Positions 16,142 through 24,245 of a stretch of 64,000 bases of DNA are shown here, one piece after another. Numbering within the stretch: position 1 is the first letter of the stretch; each line of letters opens with the position of its first letter. A model generated the notes under the pieces. It searched no databases. It was given only the letters and a program-made list of their open reading frames with translations, and was not told the origin of the DNA. The position numbers were made by a program, and so were the translations under genes. This stretch comes from Candidatus Villigracilis proximus (GTDB lineage Bacteria > Chloroflexota > Anaerolineae > Anaerolineales > Villigracilaceae): assembly GCA_016715195.1 (NCBI GenBank), contig JADKBB010000008.1, forward strand, positions 67,572 to 131,571, in the 5' to 3' direction.

Positions 16142-16996
16142 ATCTTTAGTAGTGCAGGGTTTGGTACTGCTATTTTTATTTCCAAGCTGGATAGTAGTGG
16201 GAACTACGTTTGGGCAAAGAGTATAGGTGGAGCATGGGATGCTCGTAGTAATAGTATTGCCGTAGACTTAAGTGACAACGTCTACACAATAGGGTACTTT
16301 GAAGGCACCGCTGACTTTGATCCTGGCGTAGGCACGTTCAACCTAACCAGCACGGGGGGAGAATCTGATATCTTCGTTTCTAAACTGGATGGCAGCGGAA
16401 GTTTCACCTGGGCTAAGAAGATGGGTAGTACACATTTTGATTTTGGATACGGAATCGTTGTGGACTCAATTGGCAATGTGTATACAACCGGTCTTTTTCA
16501 AGACACTGTTGATTTTGATCCTGGCGCGGGTGTAACTGACTTGGTTAGTATAGGGTTTCAAGACACCTTCATCTCCAAATTAGATAGTAATGGGGACTAT
16601 GTCTGGGCAAAAAGCATGGGTGGAATAAACCTCGATTCAGGCGTAGATATTGCCCTAGACTCATATGGTAACGTTTATACGATGGGGGTTTTTATGGACA
16701 CCGTAGACTTTGACCCGGGCGCAGGTACTACCAACTTGATAAGTGCTGGGAATAAAGACACCTTTCTATCCAAGTTAGATAGTCACGGAGACTATATCTG
16801 GGCAAAAAGTATCGGCGGGACGGATTTGGATTATGGCACAAGTATTGCCTTAGATGTAAGTGGCAATATCCACATGGCGGGGTACTTTTACGGCACCGCT
16901 GACTTTGACCCTGGCGCGGGTATAGCCAACCTAATCAGTGGGGAAGTGATATCTTCGTTTCCAAACTTGAGAATGATACCGTCGCACCGACTGTAG
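16142..16996 (+). CDS. SLH exoprotein 2, fragment b: propeller repeats
   Basis: A continuous frame without its own start until ATG 16421. It carries four repeats such as IFISKLDSSGNYVWAKSIGG and DFDPGAGVTDLVS. It ends after a shift near 16940 at the GEVISSF join. Confidence 0.6.
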   Translation: MFSSAGFGTAIFISKLDSSGNYVWAKSIGGAWDARSNSIAVDLSDNVYTIGYFEGTADFDPGVGTFNLTSTGGESDIFVSKLDGSGSFTWAKKMGSTHFDFGYGIVVDSIGNVYTTGLFQDTVDFDPGAGVTDLVSIGFQDTFISKLDSNGDYVWAKSMGGINLDSGVDIALDSYGNVYTMGVFMDTVDFDPGAGTTNLISAGNKDTFLSKLDSHGDYIWAKSIGGTDLDYGTSIALDVSGNIHMAGYFYGTADFDPGAGIANLISGEVISSFPNLRMIPSHRL

Positions 16997-17073
16997 TCTC
17001 TTTTACTGCTACTTCACCTTCAACCAGTCTTAACATCCCCATCACAGCCTTCACCGCTTCAGATGCTGAGGGC

Positions 17074-17625
17074 GTGACCGGTTATATGATCACCACTTCG
17101 TCCACTCCACCCGCGGTTGGTGATGTTGGCTGGTCTGGCACAGTTCCTGCTGTCTACACCGTAATCACAGATGGAAATTACACCCTGTATCCTTGGGCAA
17201 AAGATGCCGCGGGTAATATCTCAACCGTGTTCGCTCCAGCAAGTGTTACCGTTGATGCCACCGCACCAACCGTTTCCTCCAGCCTGCGTGCAAGTACTAG
17301 TCCCAGCGCATTAACCAGTGTGAATTTCACAGTGACCTTCTCTGAATCTGTAACCGGTGTGGACACAAGCGATTTCAATTTGACGACCACCGGCGTATCT
17401 GGTGCAACGGTCAGCGGAATCAGCGGCACGGGCAGTCTCTACACGGTCAGTGTCAACACCGGCAGCGGCGATGGCACAATCCGCTTGAATGTGTTAAATA
17501 ATGGCAGCATTAAAGACACCGCGCTCAATCCGCTGGGGTCAGTCTTTAGCAGCGGCGAAGTTTATACGATCAGCAAACCCGCCACCTTTAGTGATGTGCC
17601 ATTAACCTATTGGGCCAGCAGCTAG
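17074..17625 (+). CDS. SLH exoprotein 2, fragment c: Ig-like domain and first SLH
   Basis: The Ig-like region GYMITTSSTPPAVGDVGWSG through FSDVPLTYWASS. An inserted G (AGCTAGCATC instead of AGCTACATC) creates the stop. Near-identical in DNA to 14380-14930 and 19613-20160. Confidence 0.65.
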   Translation: MTGYMITTSSTPPAVGDVGWSGTVPAVYTVITDGNYTLYPWAKDAAGNISTVFAPASVTVDATAPTVSSSLRASTSPSALTSVNFTVTFSESVTGVDTSDFNLTTTGVSGATVSGISGTGSLYTVSVNTGSGDGTIRLNVLNNGSIKDTALNPLGSVFSSGEVYTISKPATFSDVPLTYWASS

Positions 17626-17710
17626 CATCGAGCGCCTATATCACGCCGGCATCACCGGTGGATGTGGCACGGGCATCTATTGTCCCGACAGCACAGTCAC
17701 CCGCGCACAG

Positions 17711-18085
17711 ATGGCGGTCTTCCTATTGAAGGGCATGCAGGGCTCATCCTACACTGCGCCCGCCGTGGGAGTTAGCACTGGTTTCGGCGATGTCGCAACT
17801 GACTACTGGGCAGCCGCGTGGATCAAACAACTCGCCGCTGAAGGTATCACCGGCGGATGCGGCGGCGGGAATTACTGTCCCGACTCAACTGTCACTCGCG
17901 CGCAAATGGCTGTCTTCCTTTTGAAAGGAAAAAATGGCGCAAGTTTTGCTCCGCCGCAATGCTTCAGCACCGGCTTTACCGATGTAGCCGCTGATTACTG
18001 GGCTGCCGCCTTTATCAACAACTGGTCGCTGACGGCATCACCAGCGGCTGCGGCACCGGCGTCTACTGTCCCGATTCCAATGTGA
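17711..18085 (+). CDS. SLH exoprotein 2, fragment d: SLH modules 2 and 3
   Basis: MAVFLLKGMQGSSYTAPAVG, FGDVATDYWAAAWIKQLAAE and FTDVAADYWAAAFI. A one-base loss near 18022 ends it; the true tail (VTRAQMAVFLVKAFNLP) runs in the neighbouring frame to 18135. Confidence 0.6.
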   Translation: MAVFLLKGMQGSSYTAPAVGVSTGFGDVATDYWAAAWIKQLAAEGITGGCGGGNYCPDSTVTRAQMAVFLLKGKNGASFAPPQCFSTGFTDVAADYWAAAFINNWSLTASPAAAAPASTVPIPM

Positions 18086-18175
18086 CCCGCGCCCAAATGG
18101 CGGTCTTTTTAGTGAAAGCGTTTAATTTGCCTTAACTATTTATCTGGACATTAATCAATTACAAGGAGAAATACA

Positions 18176-18997
18176 ATGAAATTACGTTCCAGACCGATAT
18201 TCAACCTCTTTACTCTTATGGCTTTACTGGTTTCGCTGTTTGGCAGCGCAGTATTTGTCACCCCTGCGTATGCCGCAGGGATTGTCGTGAATAGCAATGC
18301 TGATACAGTCGCAGATGATGGAGTTTGTACATTACGTGAAGCCATCACCAACGCAAATGGTGACTCTCAGTTATATGCCACAGCGGGCGAGTGTGCAGCC
18401 GGTGTTGGGTCAGATACCATCACCTTTGCCGCCGACTACACCATTACGCTTGTGGGAAGCCAACTGCCTGCCGTGACTACCACCATAATCATCAACGGCA
18501 ATGGCGCAGAGAACACTATTGTTCAGGCAAATGCCAACCCTAATACGGCCACTTATCGTGTTTTTCAAGTAAGCGGCAACCTGACCCTCGACAAATTGAC
18601 TGTTCAGAATGGACGTTGTAATGGTTCGTGTGCTGTGAGTAACTATATCGGCGGCGGTATTTATAGTAACTATGGTACCTTGACCATTACCAATAGCGCC
18701 ATCTCAGGCAATTCTTCGGGCAATGGTGGCGGCATTTATATTAATAACGGCACCTTAAATATCGCCAATTCCACCATATCAAATAATTCCAATGGTGGAA
18801 TTTCATCAAACTATAGCAGTACAGTGGTTGTTAACAACAGTACTATCTCGAATAACTTCTCCATGGGCTTCGGCGGTGGCATTCTCAATGATGACTCCTC
18901 AACCCTAACTATTACCAAAAGCACAATTGATGCAAATCAGGTTCAATTCGATGGTGGGGGCGTTTTCAATCTGGGCGCTCTGACTATAACCGAATAG
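18176..18997 (+). CDS. SLH exoprotein 3, fragment a: signal peptide, CSLREA motif, beta-helix
   Basis: 273 residues, secreted. VCTLREAITNANGDSQ is the CSLREA motif. Short Asn/Ser/Gly-rich beta-helix rungs follow (TITNSAISGNSSGNGGGIYI). The stop at 18995-18997 results from one extra base in ITNSTF. Confidence 0.7.
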   Translation: MKLRSRPIFNLFTLMALLVSLFGSAVFVTPAYAAGIVVNSNADTVADDGVCTLREAITNANGDSQLYATAGECAAGVGSDTITFAADYTITLVGSQLPAVTTTIIINGNGAENTIVQANANPNTATYRVFQVSGNLTLDKLTVQNGRCNGSCAVSNYIGGGIYSNYGTLTITNSAISGNSSGNGGGIYINNGTLNIANSTISNNSNGGISSNYSSTVVVNNSTISNNFSMGFGGGILNDDSSTLTITKSTIDANQVQFDGGGVFNLGALTITE

Positions 18998-19154
18998 CAC
19001 TTTTTCCAACAACTCTGCTGCTGCTGGGGCGGTATTTATAATAATGATACCCTTACCGTAACAAATAGCACTTTTTCAGGCAATTCTTCGGGCATTGGTG
19101 GCGGCATCTTCAATTATTCCACTGGTATCGTAACAGTCAATAACAGCACTATCT

Positions 19155-19616
19155 ATGGAAATAGTGGCGAGGGTATCTACAATAGTTGGCGCCACAGTCA
19201 CTTTGAATAACACCATTATTGGGAATAACTCCAATAATGATGATTGTTTTGGTACAGTAACTGCCAACAGTTACAACCTTGATACAGATGGTTCCTGCGA
19301 TAATGCCACACAAAAAACGCTTGTGCAAATTAACCTTGCCGCACTTGCGGATAACGGTGGCCCTACTCAGACCCATGCCTTGCTTGTCGGCTCACAAGCC
19401 ATTGATGCAGGAGACAATACTGTATGTAACATTGCGCCTGTTAGTAATTTCGATCAGCGCGATTATTTGCGAGACGCATCCTGCGATGTTGGCTCCTATG
19501 AATATGGTGCTCTCGATACCGTCGCGCCAGACTGTCCTCTTTCACCGTCACTTCCCCTCTTTGAGTCTCTAACATCCCCATCACAGCCTTCACCGCTTCA
19601 GATGCTGAGGGCGTGA
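19155..19616 (+). CDS. SLH exoprotein 3, fragment b: end of beta-helix passenger
   Basis: GATVTLNNTIIGNNSNNDDC, then NGGPTQTHALLVGSQAIDAG and DQRDYLRDASCDVGSYEYGA, the usual closing motif (AIDAGD ... DQRG ... DIGAYE) of choice-of-anchor beta-helix proteins. It enters from a shifted frame near 19185. Confidence 0.65.
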   Translation: MEIVARVSTIVGATVTLNNTIIGNNSNNDDCFGTVTANSYNLDTDGSCDNATQKTLVQINLAALADNGGPTQTHALLVGSQAIDAGDNTVCNIAPVSNFDQRDYLRDASCDVGSYEYGALDTVAPDCPLSPSLPLFESLTSPSQPSPLQMLRA

Positions 19617-20671
19617 CCGGTTATATGATCACCACCTCATCCATCCCACCCGCGGTTGGTGATGTTGGCTGGTCTGGCACAGTTCCTGCTGTCTACACTG
19701 TAATCACAGATGGAGATTACACCCTGTATCCTTGGGCAAAAGATGCCGCGGGTAATATCTCAACCGTGTTCGCTCCGGCAAGTGTTACCGTCGATACCAC
19801 CGCACCAATTGTTTCCTCCAGCCTGCGTGCAAGTACTAGTCCCAGCGCATTACTCAATGTGAATTTCACAGTGACCTTCTCTGAATCTGTGACAGGAGTG
19901 GACACAAGCGATTTCGATTTGACAACTAACGGCGTATCTGGCGCAACGGTTAGCGGAATCAGCGGCACGGGCAGTCTCTACACGGTCAGCGTCAACACCG
20001 GCAGCAGCAATGGCACAATCCGCTTGAATGTGTTGAATGATGGCAGTATTAAAGATATAACACTCAATCCACTGGGGTCAGCCTTTAACAACGGCGAAGT
20101 TTATACGATCAGCAAACCCGCCACCTTTAGCGATGTGTCCTTAACCTATTGGGCCAGCAGCTACATCGAGCGCCTATATCATGCCGGCATCACCGGTGGA
20201 TGTGGCACGGGTATCTATTGTCCTGATGCCACAGTCACCCGCGCACAAATGGCGGTCTTCCTATTGAAAGGCATGCATGGCTCATCCTACACTCCGCCCG
20301 CCGTGGGAGTCAGCACTGGTTTTGGCGATGTCGCCACTGATTACTGGGCCGCCGCGTGGATCAAACAACTCGCCGCCGAAGGCATCACCAGCGGATGCGG
20401 TGGTGGAAATTACTGCCCCGACTCAACAGTCACCCGGGCGCAAATGGCGATCTTCCTTTTGAAAGCCAAACATGGATCATCCTACTCGCCCCCCAATGCA
20501 TCTGGAGTCTTTACTGATGTGCCAGTGGGTTACTGGGCAGATAAATGGATCGAACAGCTAGCTGTTGAGGGAGTCACTTCGGGCTGCGGTAATGGAAACT
20601 ACTGTCCTGATAATTCTGTAACTCGCGCGCAGATGGCGGTCTTTTTGGTGAAAGCGTTTAATTTGCCTTAG
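19613..20671 (+). CDS. SLH exoprotein 3, fragment c: Ig-like domain and three intact SLH modules
   Basis: 352 residues in one frame. Ig-like region, then SLH 1 (FSDVSLTYWASSYIERLYHA), SLH 2 (FGDVATDYWAAAWIKQLAAE) and SLH 3 (FTDVPVGYWADKWIEQLAVE), each followed by GCGxGxYCPDxxVTRAQMA. It ends VKAFNLP. This is the only copy in which all three SLH modules are readable in one frame and can be used as the template for copies 1 and 2. Confidence 0.8.
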   Translation: MTGYMITTSSIPPAVGDVGWSGTVPAVYTVITDGDYTLYPWAKDAAGNISTVFAPASVTVDTTAPIVSSSLRASTSPSALLNVNFTVTFSESVTGVDTSDFDLTTNGVSGATVSGISGTGSLYTVSVNTGSSNGTIRLNVLNDGSIKDITLNPLGSAFNNGEVYTISKPATFSDVSLTYWASSYIERLYHAGITGGCGTGIYCPDATVTRAQMAVFLLKGMHGSSYTPPAVGVSTGFGDVATDYWAAAWIKQLAAEGITSGCGGGNYCPDSTVTRAQMAIFLLKAKHGSSYSPPNASGVFTDVPVGYWADKWIEQLAVEGVTSGCGNGNYCPDNSVTRAQMAVFLVKAFNLP

Positions 20672-20702
20672 CTTGAACAAATAATAAATTATTAATGAGT
20701 AG

Positions 20703-20739
20703 AAAAGGGTCGTGAGAATATGTCTTGCGACCCTTTTCC
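20703..20739 (+). terminator. Terminator after the SLH gene cluster
   Basis: AAAAGGGTCG (20703-20712) pairs with CGACCCTTTT (20728-20737); works in either direction. Confidence 0.75.
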
Positions 20740-20750
20740 TCACCTACATG

Positions 20751-20976
20751 CTGACTGACCATCTCGGAGACGAGATATACCGCGTGCCCACAGGGTGCTG
20801 CGCTAGGGCCGAAGTCCGCTACCAGGCTGGAACAATGTCCACGGGCTATGGGTTCAACGGTCAATTCAGTTACCCGTCCGATTTCAGATTGCTATACTTC
20901 AAAGCAATCAAGTTATCACGCCTCCCATGTGACTGATTCTGCGGGTATCTGTGGCATTCTCCACAGGTATTTTTTA
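20751..20976 (+). ncRNA. Candidate structured leader RNA with terminator upstream of the DsbA-like gene
   Basis: No protein is credible here. CTGA/TCAG (20751-20754, 20866-20869) and GACC/GGTC (20757-20760, 20859-20862) form a long-range closing stem around about 100 bases. Inside lies the perfect hairpin ATCTCG-GAGA-CGAGAT (20761-20776). Downstream a terminator-like stem GGTATCTGTGG / CCACAGGTATT (20944-20971) with six T precedes the DsbA-like start by 118 bp. Aptamer-plus-terminator layout suggests a riboswitch or leader RNA, but it matches no class I recognise (checked by eye against 5S, SRP, tmRNA, RNase P, TPP and cobalamin). Confidence 0.4.
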
Positions 20977-21093
20977 TCATTAAATACAGACAGCTTTGAG
21001 AAGGTCGCCGGTTTCTTGTTTCCCCGGCTTTTTGACAAATCGCCTGCCACGTGGCAAAATGAACGCTCACATTTTGAACATAAGGAAAAGATC

Positions 21094-21804
21094 ATGACCA
21101 AACAAATGAGCAAGAGTCAAAGGCGCCGCGCAAATAATAATCGCTCGCGTATGCTTACCATTGGAGCGATTGTAGTCGGTGCATTGCTTATCGCAGTCGC
21201 ATTGATATTGCCCAACGCAAAATCCGGGGCGGAAGTTGTTGTGCCTGAGGCAGTGACCCGGCCGGCGGGCGACGGGTTAATGTTGGGAGAGATAACCGCT
21301 CCGGCAAAAATCGAAGTGTTTGAAGATTTTCAATGCCCGGCCTGTGTGCAGTTCAGTGAAGAGATAGAATCGCTTGTCCTTGAGAAATTGGTAGCAACCG
21401 GCAAGGCTTATTATATTTTCCATAATTACCCGTTTTTAGACACGAACAGTGCCGCAAAAGAATCAAGAGGCGCCGCGAATGCCAGCTTGTGTGCCAACGA
21501 GCAGGGAAAATTCTGGGAATATCACGATGTCCTGTTCGCCAATTGGAATGGAGAGAATCAGGGTGCATTCGCTCCTGCGCGTCTTATGGAATTTGCAACT
21601 GCGCTAAAATTAAACACCGAAGATTTTCAAGCCTGTATTGATGAAGACCGTTATGCTGCAGAAGTTCAGGCTTCCTTCGACCTTGGGGTTGAGATGGGCG
21701 TCGAAGGCACGCCCACCGTCTTCGTTAATGGCGTTATCATCACGCCCGGATATATCCCTTCGTTTGAAGATATCGCCGCTGCTGTGGAAGCTGTCCAACC
21801 ATAA
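21094..21804 (+). CDS. DsbA-like thiol oxidoreductase, membrane-anchored
   Basis: 236 residues from ATG 21094 (AAGGAAAAG upstream; longer in-frame extensions run through the leader RNA and lack similarity). A basic N-terminus (SKSQRRRANNNRSR), one transmembrane helix at about residues 20-40, then an extracytoplasmic thioredoxin-fold domain. Active site CPAC (Cys81, Cys84) in FEDFQCPACVQF; the cis-Pro loop is VEGTPTVFVNG. It is similar to DsbA/BdbD-like proteins that form or isomerise disulfides in exported proteins in Gram-positive-type envelopes. Monocistronic, closed by a bidirectional terminator. Confidence 0.88.
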   Translation: MTKQMSKSQRRRANNNRSRMLTIGAIVVGALLIAVALILPNAKSGAEVVVPEAVTRPAGDGLMLGEITAPAKIEVFEDFQCPACVQFSEEIESLVLEKLVATGKAYYIFHNYPFLDTNSAAKESRGAANASLCANEQGKFWEYHDVLFANWNGENQGAFAPARLMEFATALKLNTEDFQACIDEDRYAAEVQASFDLGVEMGVEGTPTVFVNGVIITPGYIPSFEDIAAAVEAVQP

Positions 21805-21825
21805 AGTAATAATATTTCTGGATAT

Positions 21826-21864
21826 AAAAAGCAGGACAAGGATTTCCTTGCCCTGCTTTTTTAT
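21826..21864. terminator. Bidirectional terminator between convergent genes
   Basis: AAAAAGCAGGACAAGGA pairs with TCCTTGCCCTGCTTTTTT (one bulge), with A/T runs on both sides. It serves the DsbA-like gene (+) and the sulfurtransferase (-). Confidence 0.9.
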
Positions 21865-21874
21865 TGATTGAATT

Positions 21875-22738
21875 TTATTCTTTTGTAACAGGCAGATCAC
21901 CGGGTAATCCCCATTCACTCCATGATCCATCGTAGACTGTGACCCTGGGATAGCCAGCCAGTTCTGCTGCCAAAGCTGTGACACAGGCAGTGACACCCGA
22001 TCCGCAGCTAAAAATTAAATTCTGATCCTTCTTTACCATGTTTGAAAACAGGGCGTCAAGTTTTGCGGGGGAAAGCATGAAACCATCCTGGACCGTATTT
22101 GCAAATGGCAGGTTAAACGCATTCGGCATGTGTCCACTGCGCAGACCGGCTCGCGGCTCAGGGTCCACACCTTTGAAGCGTCCTTCGGAGCGTGCATCCA
22201 TTACCGCAAAACGCGGATCAGAGAGCGCTTCGAGGACTTGTGCTGAATCACAGAACAACCCGGCTTGCGGGTGTGCCTCAAAATTTCCACGCTTTTCGGC
22301 TGCTTTCTTTGCCTGCGTTTCACAAGGCAGCCCCGCTTTTTTCCACGCAGGCAGACCGCCATCCAGTACAGCCACTTGATGCGCAGCATGTCCCATGGCG
22401 CGGAACATCCACCACGCCCGCGGACTTGAGTACACGCCGACATAATCATAGACAACGATCACGCTGTCTTTGTTAATTCCCAGTTTTTGCATTTCATCTG
22501 TAAAGAATTCGGCAGACGGCATCATGTGCGGCAGGTCTGTATTTTTCTCGCGGATATCATTGTCGAAATCAAAACGCAGCGCACCTTTGATGCAGGACGC
22601 TTCTTCTGTTGAGTCAGCGCTGCTGGCTGCTCCAACCGGTTTCATACTCGCATCCAAAATGACAAGATTCTCAGCTTCAAAATTATCCGCCAGCCATTGG
22701 ACAGATACAAGCGGAGAATTAATTTTTTCAATTTTCAT
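21875..22738 (-). CDS. sseA: Thiosulfate/3-mercaptopyruvate sulfurtransferase (tandem rhodanese)
   Basis: 287 residues from ATG 22738 (AAGGTGAC upstream). Two rhodanese domains: the inactive N-terminal one has VIVVYDYVGVYSSPRAWWMF, and the C-terminal one carries the catalytic loop FSCGSGVTACVTA with Cys245. The CG[S/T]GVT loop is the mercaptopyruvate-sulfurtransferase form rather than the CRxGxx form of thiosulfate enzymes. It moves sulfur from mercaptopyruvate or thiosulfate to acceptors in the cytoplasm. No pathway partner is adjacent. Confidence 0.88.
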   Translation of the reverse strand: MKIEKINSPLVSVQWLADNFEAENLVILDASMKPVGAASSADSTEEASCIKGALRFDFDNDIREKNTDLPHMMPSAEFFTDEMQKLGINKDSVIVVYDYVGVYSSPRAWWMFRAMGHAAHQVAVLDGGLPAWKKAGLPCETQAKKAAEKRGNFEAHPQAGLFCDSAQVLEALSDPRFAVMDARSEGRFKGVDPEPRAGLRSGHMPNAFNLPFANTVQDGFMLSPAKLDALFSNMVKKDQNLIFSCGSGVTACVTALAAELAGYPRVTVYDGSWSEWGLPGDLPVTKE

Positions 22739-22782
22739 GGGGTCACCTTTTTTAATGAGTTCAAAAATTATACGACATGTTA

Positions 22783-22813
22783 AATAAAAAAGGGCGGACA
22801 CGAGGCCCGCCCC
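22783..22813 (-). terminator. Terminator after the aminotransferase gene
   Basis: On the minus strand GGGCGG (22812-22807) and CCGCCC (22797-22792) enclose a 9-base loop and are followed by a T-run (TTTTTTATTT). Upstream, 22815-22850 contains imperfect direct repeats of ACTGCTCACTG. Confidence 0.75.
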
Positions 22814-22847
22814 TGATTACTGCTCACTGCTTACTAATCACTGCTCT

Positions 22848-24026
22848 TTACCCGTGCCTGCTCATGAACCGTTCCATGCGATACAAGGCTTCTTCGATCT
22901 TGCTGTACTCGGTCGCATAACAAGCGCGGACAAATCCCTCGCCGCCGGGGCCGAAGGCATTACCCGGAACAACCGCCACACCTTCCTCTTTCAACAAGGT
23001 TTCAGCGAAAGTCTCATCGTCCATGCCGGAGGCTTTGACATTCGGGAATGTATAGAAAGCGCCGCGCGGCTCAAATGTCGAAAGGCCGAGTCGATTGAGT
23101 CCAGCGACCAGTAATCGGCGGCGGCGGTCGTACTCGGTCACCATTTCCTGCACATGCGGTTCGCCAGATTTCAAGGCTTCGATGGCGGCATCCTGAGCAG
23201 TGGTCGGTGCAGACATGATCGTGTATTGATGAATACGCACCATGCCTTGAATAATATCTTCAGGTCCGCAGGCATAGCCGATGCGCCAGCCGGTCATGGC
23301 ATAGGCTTTCGAAAAACCACCCAGCAAAACGGTGCGGCGTCTCAGGCTTTCATCCAAAGCGGGGAAGCAGACATGCTCAAAGTCATAAACGAGACGGTCA
23401 TAAATTTCATCGGAAACAACGATCAGATTATATTGTTCCGCGATCTTTCCGATTTCCACCATCACTTCGCGCGGCGCTACTGCGCCTGTCGGGTTCGAGG
23501 GATAACCGATAAAAATAACTTTTGTGCGCGGTGTAATGGCCTTGCGAATATCATCAGGATCAATGGTGAAGTTGTTTTCAAGGCGTGCAGGAATTTCAAT
23601 AGGAACGCCGCCAGCGAGGATCACTTCCGCTTGATAGGAAACAAAACACGGGGTCGGAATGATCACCTCATCGCCCGGTTCCAAAATTGCAGTGAAGGTC
23701 AGATACAACGCTTCTGAAACACCGACGGTCGCAACCACTTCACGCGCGGCGTCATATTTCACATTGTATAGTTTCTGCAAATTGTCCGCCACGCCTTGTC
23801 GCAATTCCATTTTTCCCTGATTGGATGTGTAATGCGTTTCGCCATTTTGCAGCGAGCGAATGCCCGCATCAAGGATCGGCTTCGGGGTGGTGAAATCCGG
23901 TTCGCCAATGCCAAGCGAGATCACATCCTTCATGGTCGCCACGATATCGAAAAACTTGCGAATACCGCTCGGCTTTAATCCCGCCACACGATTTGAGAGT
24001 CTTTGTACTTCATTGATTTCCTGCAT
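22848..24026 (-). CDS. PLP-dependent aminotransferase, class I/II
   Basis: 392 residues, ATG 24026 with TAGGAGG upstream. Fold-type I aspartate-aminotransferase family: ISLGIGEPDFTTPKPIL near residue 40, YTSNQGKMELRQGVAD, FIGYPSNPTGAV (PLP-binding Asn), SDEIYDRLVYD (Asp/Tyr), and the Schiff-base lysine in GGFSKAYAMTGWRIGYA. The C-terminal substrate Arg lies in GFVRACYA. It is likely an aromatic/aspartate/alanine-type enzyme; exact substrate cannot be fixed. It is the third gene of a minus-strand run: nucleotidyltransferase, small DUF6504-like gene (8 bp upstream), aminotransferase. Confidence 0.92.
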   Translation of the reverse strand: MQEINEVQRLSNRVAGLKPSGIRKFFDIVATMKDVISLGIGEPDFTTPKPILDAGIRSLQNGETHYTSNQGKMELRQGVADNLQKLYNVKYDAAREVVATVGVSEALYLTFTAILEPGDEVIIPTPCFVSYQAEVILAGGVPIEIPARLENNFTIDPDDIRKAITPRTKVIFIGYPSNPTGAVAPREVMVEIGKIAEQYNLIVVSDEIYDRLVYDFEHVCFPALDESLRRRTVLLGGFSKAYAMTGWRIGYACGPEDIIQGMVRIHQYTIMSAPTTAQDAAIEALKSGEPHVQEMVTEYDRRRRLLVAGLNRLGLSTFEPRGAFYTFPNVKASGMDDETFAETLLKEEGVAVVPGNAFGPGGEGFVRACYATEYSKIEEALYRMERFMSRHG

Positions 24027-24034
24027 TGAGCCTC

Positions 24035-24244
24035 CTATATGGGTTGAACGTGCCAGTCGTCTGAAAATTCCTGATATGTTAATTCAAAAGCGAAACCGTT
24101 TTCTGTTTTCACACGGAACCCTTTTTCGCCGGGTCCATGCCAGCGCGCAAAAATTTCAGCGATCTCATAGCGGCGTCCCTGCCACACCAACGAAAGCGGC
24201 CTCTCTGCATATTCTGTATCGGAACGACACTCAACGGTTTCCAT
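24035..24244 (-). CDS. Small DUF6504-like protein
   Basis: 69 residues. ERPLSLVWQGRRYEIAEIFA and WHGPGEKGFRVKTENGFAFE resemble a small beta-rich domain (the DUF6504 pattern RPxxFxWxGRRYxVxExxxxW), also found fused to error-prone Y-family polymerase partners in actinobacteria. Function is unknown. Its ATG lies one base after the stop of the nucleotidyltransferase gene, so translation is coupled. Family call is from memory of the pattern. Confidence 0.65.
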   Translation of the reverse strand: METVECRSDTEYAERPLSLVWQGRRYEIAEIFARWHGPGEKGFRVKTENGFAFELTYQEFSDDWHVQPI

Positions 24245-24245
24245 T

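Larger units (their letters stand above)
15488..18135 (+). pseudogene. SLH-anchored exoprotein 2 (beta-propeller + Ig-like + 3 SLH), frame broken
   Basis: A second paralogue, starting 54 bp after the first (ATG 15488, signal MKPRSKIMFNIFTLSALLAS ... VQA, nearly identical to copy 1). It lacks the FG-GAP block and goes straight into APLHASGDFLWAKGMGG propeller repeats (about seven), then the same Ig-like region and SLH modules, ending KAFNLP at 18133-18135. Nine or more indels break it, for example at 15650, 15700, 15784, 15968, 16050, 16940, 17624 (extra G in SSYIER) and 18022. It is the most damaged of the three. Confidence 0.75.
18176..20671 (+). pseudogene. SLH-anchored exoprotein 3 (CSLREA/right-handed beta-helix + Ig-like + 3 SLH), frame broken
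   Basis: A third paralogue: signal MKLRSRPIFNLFTLMALLVS ... AYA, a CSLREA-type motif (DGVCTLREAITNANGD), then beta-helix repeats (NSTISNNS, GGGIYNN style), a polymorphic-repeat-protein-like passenger. This is followed by the same Ig-like and three SLH modules as copies 1 and 2, here with intact SLH modules. At least four indels break the middle: an extra G at about 18992, a lost base near 19029, an extra T near 19185, and a change near 19530. ATG 18176 has AAGGAGA upstream. A terminator follows at 20703. Confidence 0.78.

Noticed and set aside
11500..20650. CRISPR-like regular repeats
   Set aside because: The repeats are coding repeats (FG-GAP, propeller, SLH) of about 60 residues with diverging sequence, not short identical repeats with unique spacers.
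20751..20869. 5S rRNA (size of about 119 bases and a closing stem)
   Set aside because: The conserved 5S loop sequences are absent on both strands and no 16S/23S is nearby.
20712..20936. Frames on both strands across the leader RNA region
   Set aside because: They pass through hairpin stems, lack ribosome sites and show no family; the RNA structure explains the conservation-like features better.
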